This document shows, in pieces, positions 46,517 to 54,974 of a DNA stretch of 64,000 nt. Position 1 is the stretch's first letter, and each line of letters begins with the position of its first letter. A model generated the notes under the pieces. That model searched no databases, had not been told where the DNA came from, and saw nothing but the letters and a program-made list of their open reading frames with translations. A program made the translations under genes and the position numbers. The stretch is from Verrucomicrobiota bacterium (GTDB lineage Bacteria; Verrucomicrobiota; Verrucomicrobiia; Chthoniobacterales; Terrimicrobiaceae): NCBI GenBank assembly GCA_026398275.1, contig JAPLTF010000024.1, positions 1 through 64,000 on the forward strand. Direction: 5' to 3'.

Positions 46517-47076
46517 TGAGCACCGCCGGCAACAAATCCGCCCCGGTCTTCGGCATCGCCGCGGAATTTTCCTGCGCGCGGGACCTCTACCATGCGGCGG
46601 AAAAGATCCGCGACGCGGGGTTCCGGAAATGGGACGTCTTCTCGCCGTTCCCGATTCACGGGATGGACGAGGCGATGGGGATGAAGCGGTCGCTCCTCGG
46701 GAAGATCGTCTTTCTCGGCGGGCTCACCGGATTTTTCACAGCCGTGACGCTGGAGTTCGTGCCGACATCGTTTCTGTATCCGCTCATCGTCGCCGGCAAG
46801 CCGACAAACCTGTTCACCGTGCCCGCGTTTTTTCCGATCATGTTCGAGCTCACGATCCTGATCTCGGCGTTCACCGCGGTCTTCGGGATGCTGATCATGA
46901 ACGGGCTCCCGCGCCTCAACCATGCGCTCTTCAACTGGGACCGGTTCAAGAAAGTGACTGAGGACAAGTTCTTCGTCGCGATCGAATCCGGTGACCCGAA
47001 ATTTTCCGAGCGCTCCGTCCGCGACCTCCTCGAATCCCTCGGGGGCACGAACGTCACCACCATCCACGGAGACTAG
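46516..47076 (+). CDS. actD: Alternative Complex III subunit ActD (DUF3341)
   Basis: ActD is a two-helix membrane subunit. The 186-residue protein begins with a soluble N-terminus (AEFSCARDLYHAAEKIRDAGF and KWDVFSPFPIHGMDEAMG), then two membrane helices (KIVFLGGLTGFFTAVTLEFV; FPIMFELTILISAFTAVFGM) and a short C-terminal part ending SLGGTNVTTIHGD. This is the DUF3341 pattern of ActD proteins. It is located between ActC and ActE as expected. Confidence 0.92.
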   Translation: MSTAGNKSAPVFGIAAEFSCARDLYHAAEKIRDAGFRKWDVFSPFPIHGMDEAMGMKRSLLGKIVFLGGLTGFFTAVTLEFVPTSFLYPLIVAGKPTNLFTVPAFFPIMFELTILISAFTAVFGMLIMNGLPRLNHALFNWDRFKKVTEDKFFVAIESGDPKFSERSVRDLLESLGGTNVTTIHGD

Positions 47077-47079
47077 GCC

Positions 47080-47772
47080 ATGTTGAAATACTTCTTCATC
47101 CTCTTCGCACTGCTCGTGATCCTGGTGGTCTCTATGGCCGGGTTCCGCGGGCAGAAGTCCCCGCGCTCGCCGATCGAGATTTTCCCTGACATGGACCACC
47201 AGCCGAAGGTGAAAGCTCAGGTCGCCAGCTCGTTTTTTGCGGATGGCCGCAGTAACAGAAAGCCGGTGGCTGGCACGGTGCCGATCGGCTACGCGATTCC
47301 GCTGCACAAGCCGGTGGGCGATTCCGTCGGCGAGGCCAGCGGACCCTACAAGCAGATCTATTTTTCTTCAGGCCCGATCTATTTCGACACGGGAAAAATC
47401 GGCGACCAGTGGGGGACGGGGATGCCGTATGAGATCACTCCGGAATGGATGGATCGCGGGCGCGAGCGGTTCACGATCAACTGCGCCCCCTGCCACGGCG
47501 CTACTGCCGCCGGAACCGGGATCGCAGGGAAATTCGGCCTCGTCGCCATCGCGAACCTTCACCAGGACAGGATCCGTCAGATGGCCGACGGCGAGATTTT
47601 CAACACCATCACAAACGGCAAGAACACGATGATGGGATACGGCGACCGCATCCAGGTTCAGGACCGCTGGGCGATCATAGCCTATGTCCGGGCGCTGCAA
47701 AAGTCGCAGGGCGGGGCAACGGTCAAGGATGTGCCGGATGGCGAACGGGCCGCACTGGAGGCGCAGAAATAG
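47080..47772 (+). CDS. actE: Alternative Complex III monoheme cytochrome c (ActE)
   Basis: ActE is a membrane-tethered monoheme cytochrome. The 230 residues have one N-terminal helix (YFFILFALLVILVVSMAGF), a stretch ADGRSNRKPVAGTVPIGYA typical of ActE, one heme site CAPCHGATAAG with distal Met in GKNTMMGYGDRI, and a Gln/Lys-rich end. It stands in its normal place before actF. Confidence 0.9.
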   Translation: MLKYFFILFALLVILVVSMAGFRGQKSPRSPIEIFPDMDHQPKVKAQVASSFFADGRSNRKPVAGTVPIGYAIPLHKPVGDSVGEASGPYKQIYFSSGPIYFDTGKIGDQWGTGMPYEITPEWMDRGRERFTINCAPCHGATAAGTGIAGKFGLVAIANLHQDRIRQMADGEIFNTITNGKNTMMGYGDRIQVQDRWAIIAYVRALQKSQGGATVKDVPDGERAALEAQK

Positions 47773-47775
47773 ACC

Positions 47776-48966
47776 ATGAGCGACCACCATCAAGATTCAC
47801 CGCAGACATTCGACTACAAGCATGTCGGAGGCCGGTTCCTCGGCCTCGTCGCGACCGCGCTTGTGGCCTACATCGCGGTCTTTGTCGGGGCCGGCTACGA
47901 TCCGGCGCAGTTCGCGTTCTCCTACCTGTTCGCGTTTACCTTTTTCCTCACGATCTGCATGGGCGGGCTTTTCTGGATCCTCGTTCACCACGCCGTTGAC
48001 GCGGAGTGGAGCGTGGTCGTCCGCCGCCAGTTGGAAAACATCGCCAGCCTGCTCCCCGTTCTGGGCCTGCTTTTTGTGCCGCTCGTCTTTGTGGCTCCCC
48101 AGCTCTGGCAGTGGATGCGCCCGGAGAACGCGCACGACCCACTGCTTCTGGAAAAGTGGCCGTATCTCACCCCCGCATTCTTCTGGGGCCGCGCCGCCTT
48201 CTACTTTTTCTTCTTCACCGTGGCCGCGGTCTGGCTGCGCGCGAACTCGATCCTGCAGGATAAGGACGGCGCGCCGCGCTACACGGTCTTCAACCGCCGG
48301 ATCACGTTCGCTAGCCTTCCGCTTTTTGCCGTGTGCCTCACCTTCGGTGCGATCGACTGGCTGATGGGCCTCGACTACCACTGGTTCTCGACGATGTGGG
48401 GGGTTTATATTTTCGCCGGCACAGCGCTGAGCTCGCTGTGCGTGCTTGTCCTGCTGATCACCGCGCTGCGCGGGGCGGGATATTTCCGGAACATCATCTC
48501 GGTCGAGCACTACCACATCATCGGCAAGCTGATGTTCGCGTTCACGGTTTTCTGGGCCTACATCGGCTTCAGCCAATACATGCTGATCTGGTATGCGAAC
48601 ATCCCGGAGGAAACGATCTACTTCCTGCGCCGGAATACCGAGAGCTGGCAGATCCTGAGCACGGCGCTCGTCGTCGGGCATTTCTTCGTGCCGTTCCTGC
48701 TGCTGCTCCCGAATCCGGGCAAGCGGAAGCCGGCGTTCCTCTGCGGGGTGGCGGTCTGGATTTTGCTGATGCACCTATTGGATATTTATGTGGTCGTGCT
48801 GCCCGCGCTGCACAAGGCCGGGGTGGCTTTGAGCTGGATGGATTTCGCCTGCCTCGCCGCCGTCGGATGCACGCTCGCCGCGGTCTTCCTCAAACGACTC
48901 GGAGACGCGCCGCTCTGGCCGCTCCGTGATCCACGCCTTCCCAACTCGATCGCCCTCAAAAACTGA
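47776..48966 (+). CDS. actF: Alternative Complex III NrfD-like subunit ActF
   Basis: ActF is a second NrfD-related membrane subunit thought to help bind quinol or translocate protons. The 396 residues predict about ten helices with the segments DAEWSVVVRRQLENIASLLP, ITFASLPLFAVCLTFGAIDW and YMLIWYANIPEETIYFLRR. It starts three bases after actE and shares one base with the next start. Confidence 0.9.
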   Translation: MSDHHQDSPQTFDYKHVGGRFLGLVATALVAYIAVFVGAGYDPAQFAFSYLFAFTFFLTICMGGLFWILVHHAVDAEWSVVVRRQLENIASLLPVLGLLFVPLVFVAPQLWQWMRPENAHDPLLLEKWPYLTPAFFWGRAAFYFFFFTVAAVWLRANSILQDKDGAPRYTVFNRRITFASLPLFAVCLTFGAIDWLMGLDYHWFSTMWGVYIFAGTALSSLCVLVLLITALRGAGYFRNIISVEHYHIIGKLMFAFTVFWAYIGFSQYMLIWYANIPEETIYFLRRNTESWQILSTALVVGHFFVPFLLLLPNPGKRKPAFLCGVAVWILLMHLLDIYVVVLPALHKAGVALSWMDFACLAAVGCTLAAVFLKRLGDAPLWPLRDPRLPNSIALKN

Positions 48967-49358
48967 TGTCGCACGACGCTTCCAACCCTGCTGCCAAGTC
49001 CCCGCGAGCTTCCGCTCTCTGGATGTTCTTCGCGCTGGCCATGGTGCTTCTGCTCCTTTTCTGGGGGGCGACTGTCTGGCTCACGCGCTGGCAGGGCGGG
49101 GACGCCGAGCCGGAGGAGGCCGCGCGCGCGGAGTTTCGCGCGAAGACGCTCGCGGAGCTTAGGGCCGACAATGCCAAAAAGCTGGAAGCCTACGCATGGG
49201 TAGACCGCGCGAAGGGCAGCGTGCAAATCCCGATCGCCGAGGCGATGAAACTCGTCCTACCGGAAATCAACATCCAACCCAAAGCCGCCTACCCGGTCGC
49301 CGCCCCGGCAACGGCGGTCCCGCCAACCCCGGCGGCCCCAACTTCCGCAAAGCCATGA
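48966..49358 (+). CDS. Small membrane protein of the act-cco operon, unknown function
   Basis: The 130-residue protein has one membrane helix (ALWMFFALAMVLLLLFWGAT), an acidic coil-like region (PEEAARAEFRAKTLAELRAD) and a conserved-looking segment YAWVDRAKGSVQIPIAEAMK, then a Pro/Ala tail. Similar small proteins occur between act and oxidase genes in related bacteria, so an assembly or linker role is possible, but I cannot assign a function. Confidence 0.6.
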   Translation: MSHDASNPAAKSPRASALWMFFALAMVLLLLFWGATVWLTRWQGGDAEPEEAARAEFRAKTLAELRADNAKKLEAYAWVDRAKGSVQIPIAEAMKLVLPEINIQPKAAYPVAAPATAVPPTPAAPTSAKP

Positions 49359-49537
49359 CAGCCGGACTTGTTCTCATCATTGGCGGGCTGGTTTTTCTGA
49401 GCGGAAGCGCCGTGCTGGCATTCTGCTGGGCGATCCGCGACGGGCAGTTCCGCAACCTCTCAGCCGCCCCGCTGACCATTTTTGACAAAGACGAACCGGT
49501 TGGCTTGCCGACCGACAGATTTCCTTCCCGCAAATGA
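49355..49537 (+). CDS. ccoS: cbb3-type oxidase assembly protein CcoS
   Basis: CcoS helps insert heme and copper into cbb3-type oxidases. The 60-residue protein has a single membrane helix (LVLIIGGLVFLSGSAVLAFC) followed by WAIRDGQFRNL and an acidic TIFDKDE segment, the CcoS pattern. The start overlaps the previous stop by four bases (ATGA) and the next gene begins inside its end. Confidence 0.82.
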   Translation: MTAGLVLIIGGLVFLSGSAVLAFCWAIRDGQFRNLSAAPLTIFDKDEPVGLPTDRFPSRK

Positions 49538-51012
49538 AGCCGCAAAGCCTGCTCTCATCCATCAATCCGGCGAATGAACCGGATGCACTCGCGTCTTACG
49601 AGCGGGCGGAGATCGATGCGTCGACGCGCGGCCCCGTTCTCCTCTTTTTCGGATCGGCCGTTTTCTGGCTGCTGGTGGGATCGGTGCTCGGACTCCTCGC
49701 CGCCTGGAAGATGACGCATCCAGGCCTGCTCGACTCGCTCGGCTTTCTGACCTTCGGCCGGATCCGTCCGGCGCACCTCAACGCTGTTATATACGGATGG
49801 GCGTCCTCCGCCGGGATCGGGACCGGTCTCTGGCTGATGGCCAGGCTCTGCCGGGTTCCGCTGATGCACTCGAAGCTGCTCGTCAGCGCGGCGGTATTTT
49901 GGAATCTCGGGGTTCTGGTGGGAGTTCTCGGAATCCTTGCCGGCGACAGCCGATCGATCGAATGGCTCGAGTTCCCCGGCTACGCGACCCCGATTCTTTT
50001 CGTCGCCTACGCCTGCATCGGCATCTGGGCGGTGATCATGTTCCGCTACCGGAAGCCGGGTCACGTCTACGTTTCGCAGTGGTATCTCCTCGCCGCATTT
50101 CTCTGGTTCCCGTGGATGTATGCCACGGCGAATATCCTGCTCGTGTGGCAGCCGATCCAGGGCTCCGCGCAGGGCGCCGTGAACTGGTGGTTTGCCCACA
50201 ATGTCCTCGGCCTCTGGTTTGTCCCGATCGGCCTCGCGAGCGCCTACTACATGATTCCCAAAGTCATCGGACGCCCGATCCACAGCTACTACCTGGCCAT
50301 CCTTGGCTTCTGGTCGCTGGCCGTGTTTTACAGCTGGAACGGGATGCACCACCTGATCGGTGGCCCGATCCCGGCGTGGATGATCAGCGCGAGCGTGGTG
50401 GCGAGCGTCATGATGTTCATCCCGGTCGTGACGGTGGCGATCAACCACCACATGACGATGCGCGGGCATTTCGATGCGCTGCAGTGGAGCCCGACTCTCC
50501 GGTTCACGGTTTTCGGCGCGATGGCCTACACGATCGTAAGCCTGCAGGGCATCTCGATGGCGATCCCCTCGCTGAACACCCTCACGCACTTCACCGATTA
50601 CACGATCGGCCACGCGCACTTCGGGCTCTACGGGTTTTTCTCGATGATGATGTTCGGCGCCATGTATTATATCGTCCCCCGCCTCGTCGGCTGGGAGTGG
50701 CCGTCTGCAACAATGATCCGCTGGCATTTCTGGCTCGTCGCCTCCGGCGTCCTGCTCATGGTCGGAGCTCTGACCATCGGGGGAATCCTGCAGGGGCTGG
50801 CGCAATACGACCCGACCGTCTCGTTCCGCAGCTCGCTCGACTATGCGACGCCGTTCCGCTGGCTGCGGGGGATCTCGGGATTCCTGCTGCTGGCCGGGCA
50901 TCTGGTATTCGCGACCCTCTTCGTTCAAATGCTCCTTAAAGTCGGACGCCGCAAGGAAGGTCCGGCCCTCTTCGCCGCACCCGCTGACCACAAACCGGAG
51001 GCCGCCGTATGA
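49534..51012 (+). CDS. ccoN: cbb3-type cytochrome c oxidase subunit I
   Basis: CcoN holds the low-spin heme and the heme b3-CuB site where oxygen is reduced. The 492 residues predict about 12-13 helices and carry the His-rich segments FGRIRPAHLNAVIYGWAS, WFAHNVLGLWFVPIGL, SWNGMHHLIGG and AINHHMTMRGHFDAL, with YTIGHAHFGLYGF in the final part. The family match is strong. It overlaps ccoS and ccoO by four bases each. Confidence 0.92.
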   Translation: MKPQSLLSSINPANEPDALASYERAEIDASTRGPVLLFFGSAVFWLLVGSVLGLLAAWKMTHPGLLDSLGFLTFGRIRPAHLNAVIYGWASSAGIGTGLWLMARLCRVPLMHSKLLVSAAVFWNLGVLVGVLGILAGDSRSIEWLEFPGYATPILFVAYACIGIWAVIMFRYRKPGHVYVSQWYLLAAFLWFPWMYATANILLVWQPIQGSAQGAVNWWFAHNVLGLWFVPIGLASAYYMIPKVIGRPIHSYYLAILGFWSLAVFYSWNGMHHLIGGPIPAWMISASVVASVMMFIPVVTVAINHHMTMRGHFDALQWSPTLRFTVFGAMAYTIVSLQGISMAIPSLNTLTHFTDYTIGHAHFGLYGFFSMMMFGAMYYIVPRLVGWEWPSATMIRWHFWLVASGVLLMVGALTIGGILQGLAQYDPTVSFRSSLDYATPFRWLRGISGFLLLAGHLVFATLFVQMLLKVGRRKEGPALFAAPADHKPEAAV

Positions 51013-51641
51013 ACAAACTTCCGATGATTTTTGTCGGCGTGCTGATCACCTTCGCCTCGTCATGGCTCGGGCTCGTCGTCTACCCCTTCCTGGCGCTCGG
51101 GCACATGCAGCCCGCGCCGGATGAGGATACGGGAGGATATTTTCCGCCGACCACAACCGGCCTGGCCGTGGCGGGCCAGCGGGTTTACGCAGCAAACGGC
51201 TGCATCTACTGCCACAGCCAGCAGGTCCGCCCGGCCCCGCTCTCGACCGACATCGCAAAGGGCCTCGGCCCCCGCCGCACGGTGGCGCGCGATTACCTCC
51301 GTGTCCAGCCAGCCTTCCTCGGCACCATGCGCACCGGGCCGGATCTCACGAATATCGGCGTCCGCCAGGAGGAGGCCAACTGGCACCACCGGCATCTCTA
51401 CGATCCCCGCTCGGTCACCGAATGGTCGATCATGCCCTCCTTCCGGTTCCTCTACAAATTGCAGCTGATCCAGGGCCAGCCTTCGGATGATGCCGTCAAG
51501 GGGCTGACCGGACCGCTGGCACCGCCCGCAGGCTACGAGGTCGTCCCGACCGATGATGCCAAGGCGCTGGTGGCCTACCTCCTCTCACTGAAACGAAACT
51601 ATCCGCTGCCGGAGGCTCCGCTGCCACCCGCGAAAAAGTAA
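51009..51641 (+). CDS. ccoO: cbb3-type cytochrome c oxidase subunit II (monoheme)
   Basis: CcoO is a membrane-anchored monoheme cytochrome. The 210-residue protein has an N-terminal helix (IFVGVLITFASSWLGLVVYPF), one heme site CIYCHSQQVRP, the CcoO hallmark DYLRVQPAFLGTMRTGPDLTN region and an axial Met in WSIMPSFRFLY. It follows ccoN with a four-base overlap. Confidence 0.92.
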   Translation: MNKLPMIFVGVLITFASSWLGLVVYPFLALGHMQPAPDEDTGGYFPPTTTGLAVAGQRVYAANGCIYCHSQQVRPAPLSTDIAKGLGPRRTVARDYLRVQPAFLGTMRTGPDLTNIGVRQEEANWHHRHLYDPRSVTEWSIMPSFRFLYKLQLIQGQPSDDAVKGLTGPLAPPAGYEVVPTDDAKALVAYLLSLKRNYPLPEAPLPPAKK

Positions 51642-51645
51642 CCCC

Positions 51646-52500
51646 GTGACTGCTCCCACACAGCCGCCCGACGAGGGCTTCAATGAAAAGGACCAACGGA
51701 ACGAAATGGACGTTGCCGAGGTGCATGGCTCGATTTTGCGCGAGCAGTCCGAGCCGCGGAGCGGTGCCGAGCCGGTCCCGCTCTGGCTCCTGACGGTATT
51801 TTTCAGCATCATCTTCTGGGCAGGGCTCTACCTCGCCTACAACAGCGGGGGATTTCGCGCCGATGTTTTTGATCCCACGCACGGGGCAGCCGCCGGCGAT
51901 GCCGCCGCGCAGGCGGGCCCGGTGGATCCCAGGGTTCTTGGCAAGCGGGTCTTCACCCAGAATTGCGTGGTCTGCCACCAGACGACCGGCCTCGGCATCC
52001 CCGGACAATTTCCTCCGCTGGTCGGCAGCGAGTGGGTGCTCGGCCAGGGCTGGCATGGCGACAATCATCTCGTGAAGATTCTCCTCAAGGGACTTCAAGG
52101 GCCGGTTCAGGTCAAGGGTGCTACATTCAACAATGCCATGCCGACCTGGAGCCAGCTTACGGATGAGCAGATTGCCGCGGTCCTCACCTACATCCGGTCC
52201 GAGTGGGGGAACGCAGCCCCTCCGATCTCCGCCGCCTACGTCAAGGAGATCCGCGACAAGACCACCGCCCGCACCGAGCCTTGGAAATCCAAAGACCTTC
52301 AGGATATCCCCGCGGAAAAAGCCCCTGCTGAAGCCCCTCCGGCACCCGCCGCTCCAGCACCCGGCGCGAGTCCTGCGGCTCCTGGTGCGAGCCCCGCTGC
52401 GCCGGCCACAAGCCCTTCGGCTGTTCCATCTGCAAGCCCAGCCGCGCCAGCCGCAAGCCCGGCTGTTCCATCCGCCAGCCCCGCCGCGCCAGCCGCCTGA
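51646..52500 (+). CDS. Membrane-anchored monoheme cytochrome c (CcoP-like position) with Ala/Pro/Ser tail
   Basis: The 284-residue protein starts at GTG 51646, has one membrane helix (LWLLTVFFSIIFWAGLYLAY), a heme site CVVCHQTTGLG with distal Met in FNNAMPTWSQL, and a low-complexity tail (about 225-284) built of ASPAAP-like repeats. CcoP normally has two heme domains; here only one is present. The gene sits in the CcoP slot after ccoO, so it may be a reduced CcoP or an electron donor to the oxidase. The tail may span the periplasm. Confidence 0.8.
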   Translation: MTAPTQPPDEGFNEKDQRNEMDVAEVHGSILREQSEPRSGAEPVPLWLLTVFFSIIFWAGLYLAYNSGGFRADVFDPTHGAAAGDAAAQAGPVDPRVLGKRVFTQNCVVCHQTTGLGIPGQFPPLVGSEWVLGQGWHGDNHLVKILLKGLQGPVQVKGATFNNAMPTWSQLTDEQIAAVLTYIRSEWGNAAPPISAAYVKEIRDKTTARTEPWKSKDLQDIPAEKAPAEAPPAPAAPAPGASPAAPGASPAAPATSPSAVPSASPAAPAASPAVPSASPAAPAA

Positions 52501-52556
52501 GCGTTTTCATTATCTTTTTCCGGAAAACGAAGCATAGTTTTTAAGCTCACTCCTCA

Positions 52557-53411
52557 ATGAAGTCCCTTTTGCGCGCCATTTTGTTTTTGACCTGGATCAC
52601 AGGTTTCGCAATGCCTGCCTTCGCGGAGGAGCGCAGCGGGAATCTTTATTGGGCGCCCCCAACGGTGACGGTCGGAGGGGAGAAGATCGACGTGCTGCTC
52701 GGGTTCATATTCTGGCTGACCATCGCGGTATTTTTTGCGGTGCAGGCGGTGTATATTTATTATCTCATCCGCTACCGTCGGCGCCCCGGGCACAAGGCGC
52801 ACTACAGCCACGGCAACAACACGATGGAGTTCTGGTGGACGATCATCCCCACGGCGATCTTCCTCCTGCTCGCGGTCTGGAGCAACCGGGTCTGGTTTGA
52901 TCTCACGAAATCCACTCCGCCGCCGGATGCCGTGACCGTGGATGTTGTCGGCTACCAGTTCGGATGGGACATCCGGTATGCCGGAGCCGACGGCCAGCTC
53001 GGAGCCGGGGATGTGAAGCGGATCAGCATGGAGAACAAGTTCGGCGTCGATCCCGCCGATCCCGCGGCCAAGGACGATTTCGTATCGAACGAGCTGGTGA
53101 TCCCGGTGGGAAAGGCGGTGCATGTCCTGCTGCGCTCGCGGGATGTGATCCACTCGTTTTATGTCCCGCAGTTCCGGCTCTACCAGGATGCGGTGCCCGG
53201 GCGGACGATCAAATGGGTGTGGTTCCAGACGACGCGGACCGGGGACTTCGAGCTCGCGTGCAGCCAGCTCTGCGGGACCGGGCACTACAACATGAAGGCG
53301 AAGATCCGGATCGTGCCGCAGGAGGAATACGACAAGTGGTATGCGGGGAAGGTGGCCGCCGCTGCCTCGGCTGCGATTTCGGAAAAGCCCGCCGCCATCG
53401 CGGCGCAGTAG
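52557..53411 (+). CDS. coxB: Cytochrome c oxidase subunit II with CuA centre
   Basis: CoxB receives electrons at a binuclear copper site in aa3-type oxidases. The 284 residues have a signal peptide (MKSLLRAILFLTWITGFAM..AFA), two membrane helices and a cupredoxin domain: RDVIHSFYVPQFR and ACSQLCGTGHYNMKAKI carry the His, two Cys, His and Met copper ligands. No coxA or coxC follows; the next gene is a glycosyltransferase. Its role with a cbb3 subunit I is unclear. Confidence 0.92.
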   Translation: MKSLLRAILFLTWITGFAMPAFAEERSGNLYWAPPTVTVGGEKIDVLLGFIFWLTIAVFFAVQAVYIYYLIRYRRRPGHKAHYSHGNNTMEFWWTIIPTAIFLLLAVWSNRVWFDLTKSTPPPDAVTVDVVGYQFGWDIRYAGADGQLGAGDVKRISMENKFGVDPADPAAKDDFVSNELVIPVGKAVHVLLRSRDVIHSFYVPQFRLYQDAVPGRTIKWVWFQTTRTGDFELACSQLCGTGHYNMKAKIRIVPQEEYDKWYAGKVAAAASAAISEKPAAIAAQ

Positions 53412-53459
53412 GGCGGTTTTCAATTCACTCCCCCCCGCGCCGTGCAAGCGCATTCAGGC

Positions 53460-53570
53460 GGGAGCGCGGGCTTCCAGCCCGCACTCGCCGGCATCCCTGC
53501 CGGGGAGATCGAAACAGGAAAAACCGTTCGGCAGGATGCCAAACGGAGCAGGCAGGATGCCCGCGCTCCC
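53460..53570. repeat. Nested-hairpin intergenic element
   Basis: GGGAGCGCGGGC (53460-53471) and GCCCGCGCTCCC (53559-53570) are perfect inverted repeats. Between them are small hairpins such as GCGGGCTTCCAGCCCGC and CCGGCATCCCTGCCGG, and CGGCAGGATGCC. It fills the gap between coxB and the GT28-type gene. Confidence 0.8.
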
Positions 53571-53637
53571 GTCAATCCGGAAGGCGCTCCGAAGGTTCTT
53601 GAGGAACCGGCGCGCTTTCTTCACTATTCTTGGATCC

Positions 53638-54819
53638 ATGGGCAAGCGGGTTCTTATTCTTTCGGCATCGGTGGGCTCCGGCCACGTCAAGGCGGCGGAT
53701 GCGCTCGCGCGGGTGATGCGGGGTCGCCCGGATGTGGAGGAGGTCCTTTCGGATGATTCCCTCGACCACACGAACGTGCTGCACAAGCAGCTCTACTCGA
53801 CGCTCTACTCCAAGCTCTCCTCGATGCTCCCGGAATTTCTGGGCTGGTGGTATGAGTCGAGCGACGATCCGTGGGTCTCGGACAAGGGCCGGCTGGCGCT
53901 CGACCTTCCGCAGGCGCTCCCGCTGATGAATCTGGTCAAGGAGTTCCGGCCGGACATCATCCTCTGCACGCACTTCATGCCGGCGGGCGTGATCTCGTGG
54001 CTGATCTTCAACGGCAAGCTCGATGCGAAGCTCGGGATCGTGGTGACGGACTTTCATTTTCACGCGTTCTGGATCACGCGGGCATTCGACTGGTATTTCG
54101 TCGCGCAGGAGGAGGACAAGATCCACATGGAGGCGCTCGGGCTGCCGGGTGATCACATCGAGGTTACCGGAATTCCCGTCGAGCCGGAGTTTGAAAAGCC
54201 GGTCGATGCGGCGGCCGTGCTCCGACGCCACGGATTGAAGCCCGGCCGGCCGACACTGCTTGTGGCCGGCGGGACGCTCGGGCTCAGCCCTGCCACGGCG
54301 GTGGTGAGGCGTCTGCTCCAGCTCGATTGCGATTTCCAGGCGATCATTGTCTGCGGAAAAAACAGCGAGCTCAAAGATGAGGTGAGCCATCTGGTGCGCG
54401 ACCGGCCGGATGATTTCCGGGTCTTCGGCTACACGAAGGAGATGCCGGATTTCATGGGAGCTGCGACGATCCTGCTCAGCAAGCCCGGAGGAATGACAAC
54501 GGCCGAGGCGCTTGCGCGCGGGCTTCCGATGGTGATCCTCGACCCGATCGGCGGGCAGGAGGAGCGGAATTCTGACGTGCTTCTGGAGGCGGGCGCTGCG
54601 GTCAAATGCACCGAGGTGACCGTCGTCGCGCACAAGCTCAAGAAGCTCCTCGAGAATCCGGCGCGCATCCGCACCATGTCCGAAAACGCCCGTGCGCTCG
54701 GCCGTCCCTCCGCCGCACGCGACATCGCCAGCATCGTCCTGGAAGCGCCGGACCGTCCGCATGTCAAAATCTCCAAGCTCCGTGAGAAGGCCCTCCGCAA
54801 GCGGATTGCGGCCGCGTGA
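53638..54819 (+). CDS. MGDG synthase-like lipid glycosyltransferase (GT28)
   Basis: Enzymes of this family transfer sugars to diacylglycerol to make glycolipids. The 393-residue GT-B protein starts MGKRVLILSASVGSGHVKAA (acceptor/nucleotide loop) and continues with LGIVVTDFHFHAFWI, VAGGTLGLSPATAVV and the donor-binding KPGGMTTAEALARGLPMVI. The ATG at 53638 is chosen by the family start; the frame extends upstream across the repeat element, which is not coding. No membrane helix is evident. Confidence 0.87.
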   Translation: MGKRVLILSASVGSGHVKAADALARVMRGRPDVEEVLSDDSLDHTNVLHKQLYSTLYSKLSSMLPEFLGWWYESSDDPWVSDKGRLALDLPQALPLMNLVKEFRPDIILCTHFMPAGVISWLIFNGKLDAKLGIVVTDFHFHAFWITRAFDWYFVAQEEDKIHMEALGLPGDHIEVTGIPVEPEFEKPVDAAAVLRRHGLKPGRPTLLVAGGTLGLSPATAVVRRLLQLDCDFQAIIVCGKNSELKDEVSHLVRDRPDDFRVFGYTKEMPDFMGAATILLSKPGGMTTAEALARGLPMVILDPIGGQEERNSDVLLEAGAAVKCTEVTVVAHKLKKLLENPARIRTMSENARALGRPSAARDIASIVLEAPDRPHVKISKLREKALRKRIAAA

Positions 54820-54834
54820 AACGGGAGTCCCGTT

Positions 54835-54942
54835 GGAGCGCACGCATCCTGCGTGCCAGGCGAGGCATCCTGCCTCGCAATCTTCGTTATTGGGCATCCG
54901 GCAGGGATGCCGGATGTCCCACACGCTGGAAGCGTGCGCTCC
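54835..54942. repeat. Nested-hairpin intergenic element
   Basis: GGAGCGCACGC (54835-54845) and GCGTGCGCTCC (54932-54942) form perfect ends. Inside are four small hairpins with ATCCT, AGGGAT or TGGAA loops: GCACGCATCCTGCGTGC, GCGAGGCATCCTGCCTCGC, CATCCGGCAGGGATGCCGG, and CACGCTGGAAGCGTG. The architecture matches the element at 53460, with different stems. Confidence 0.82.
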
Positions 54943-54974
54943 CTCGCGTCCCTGAACACTGAAAACATTCCAGC

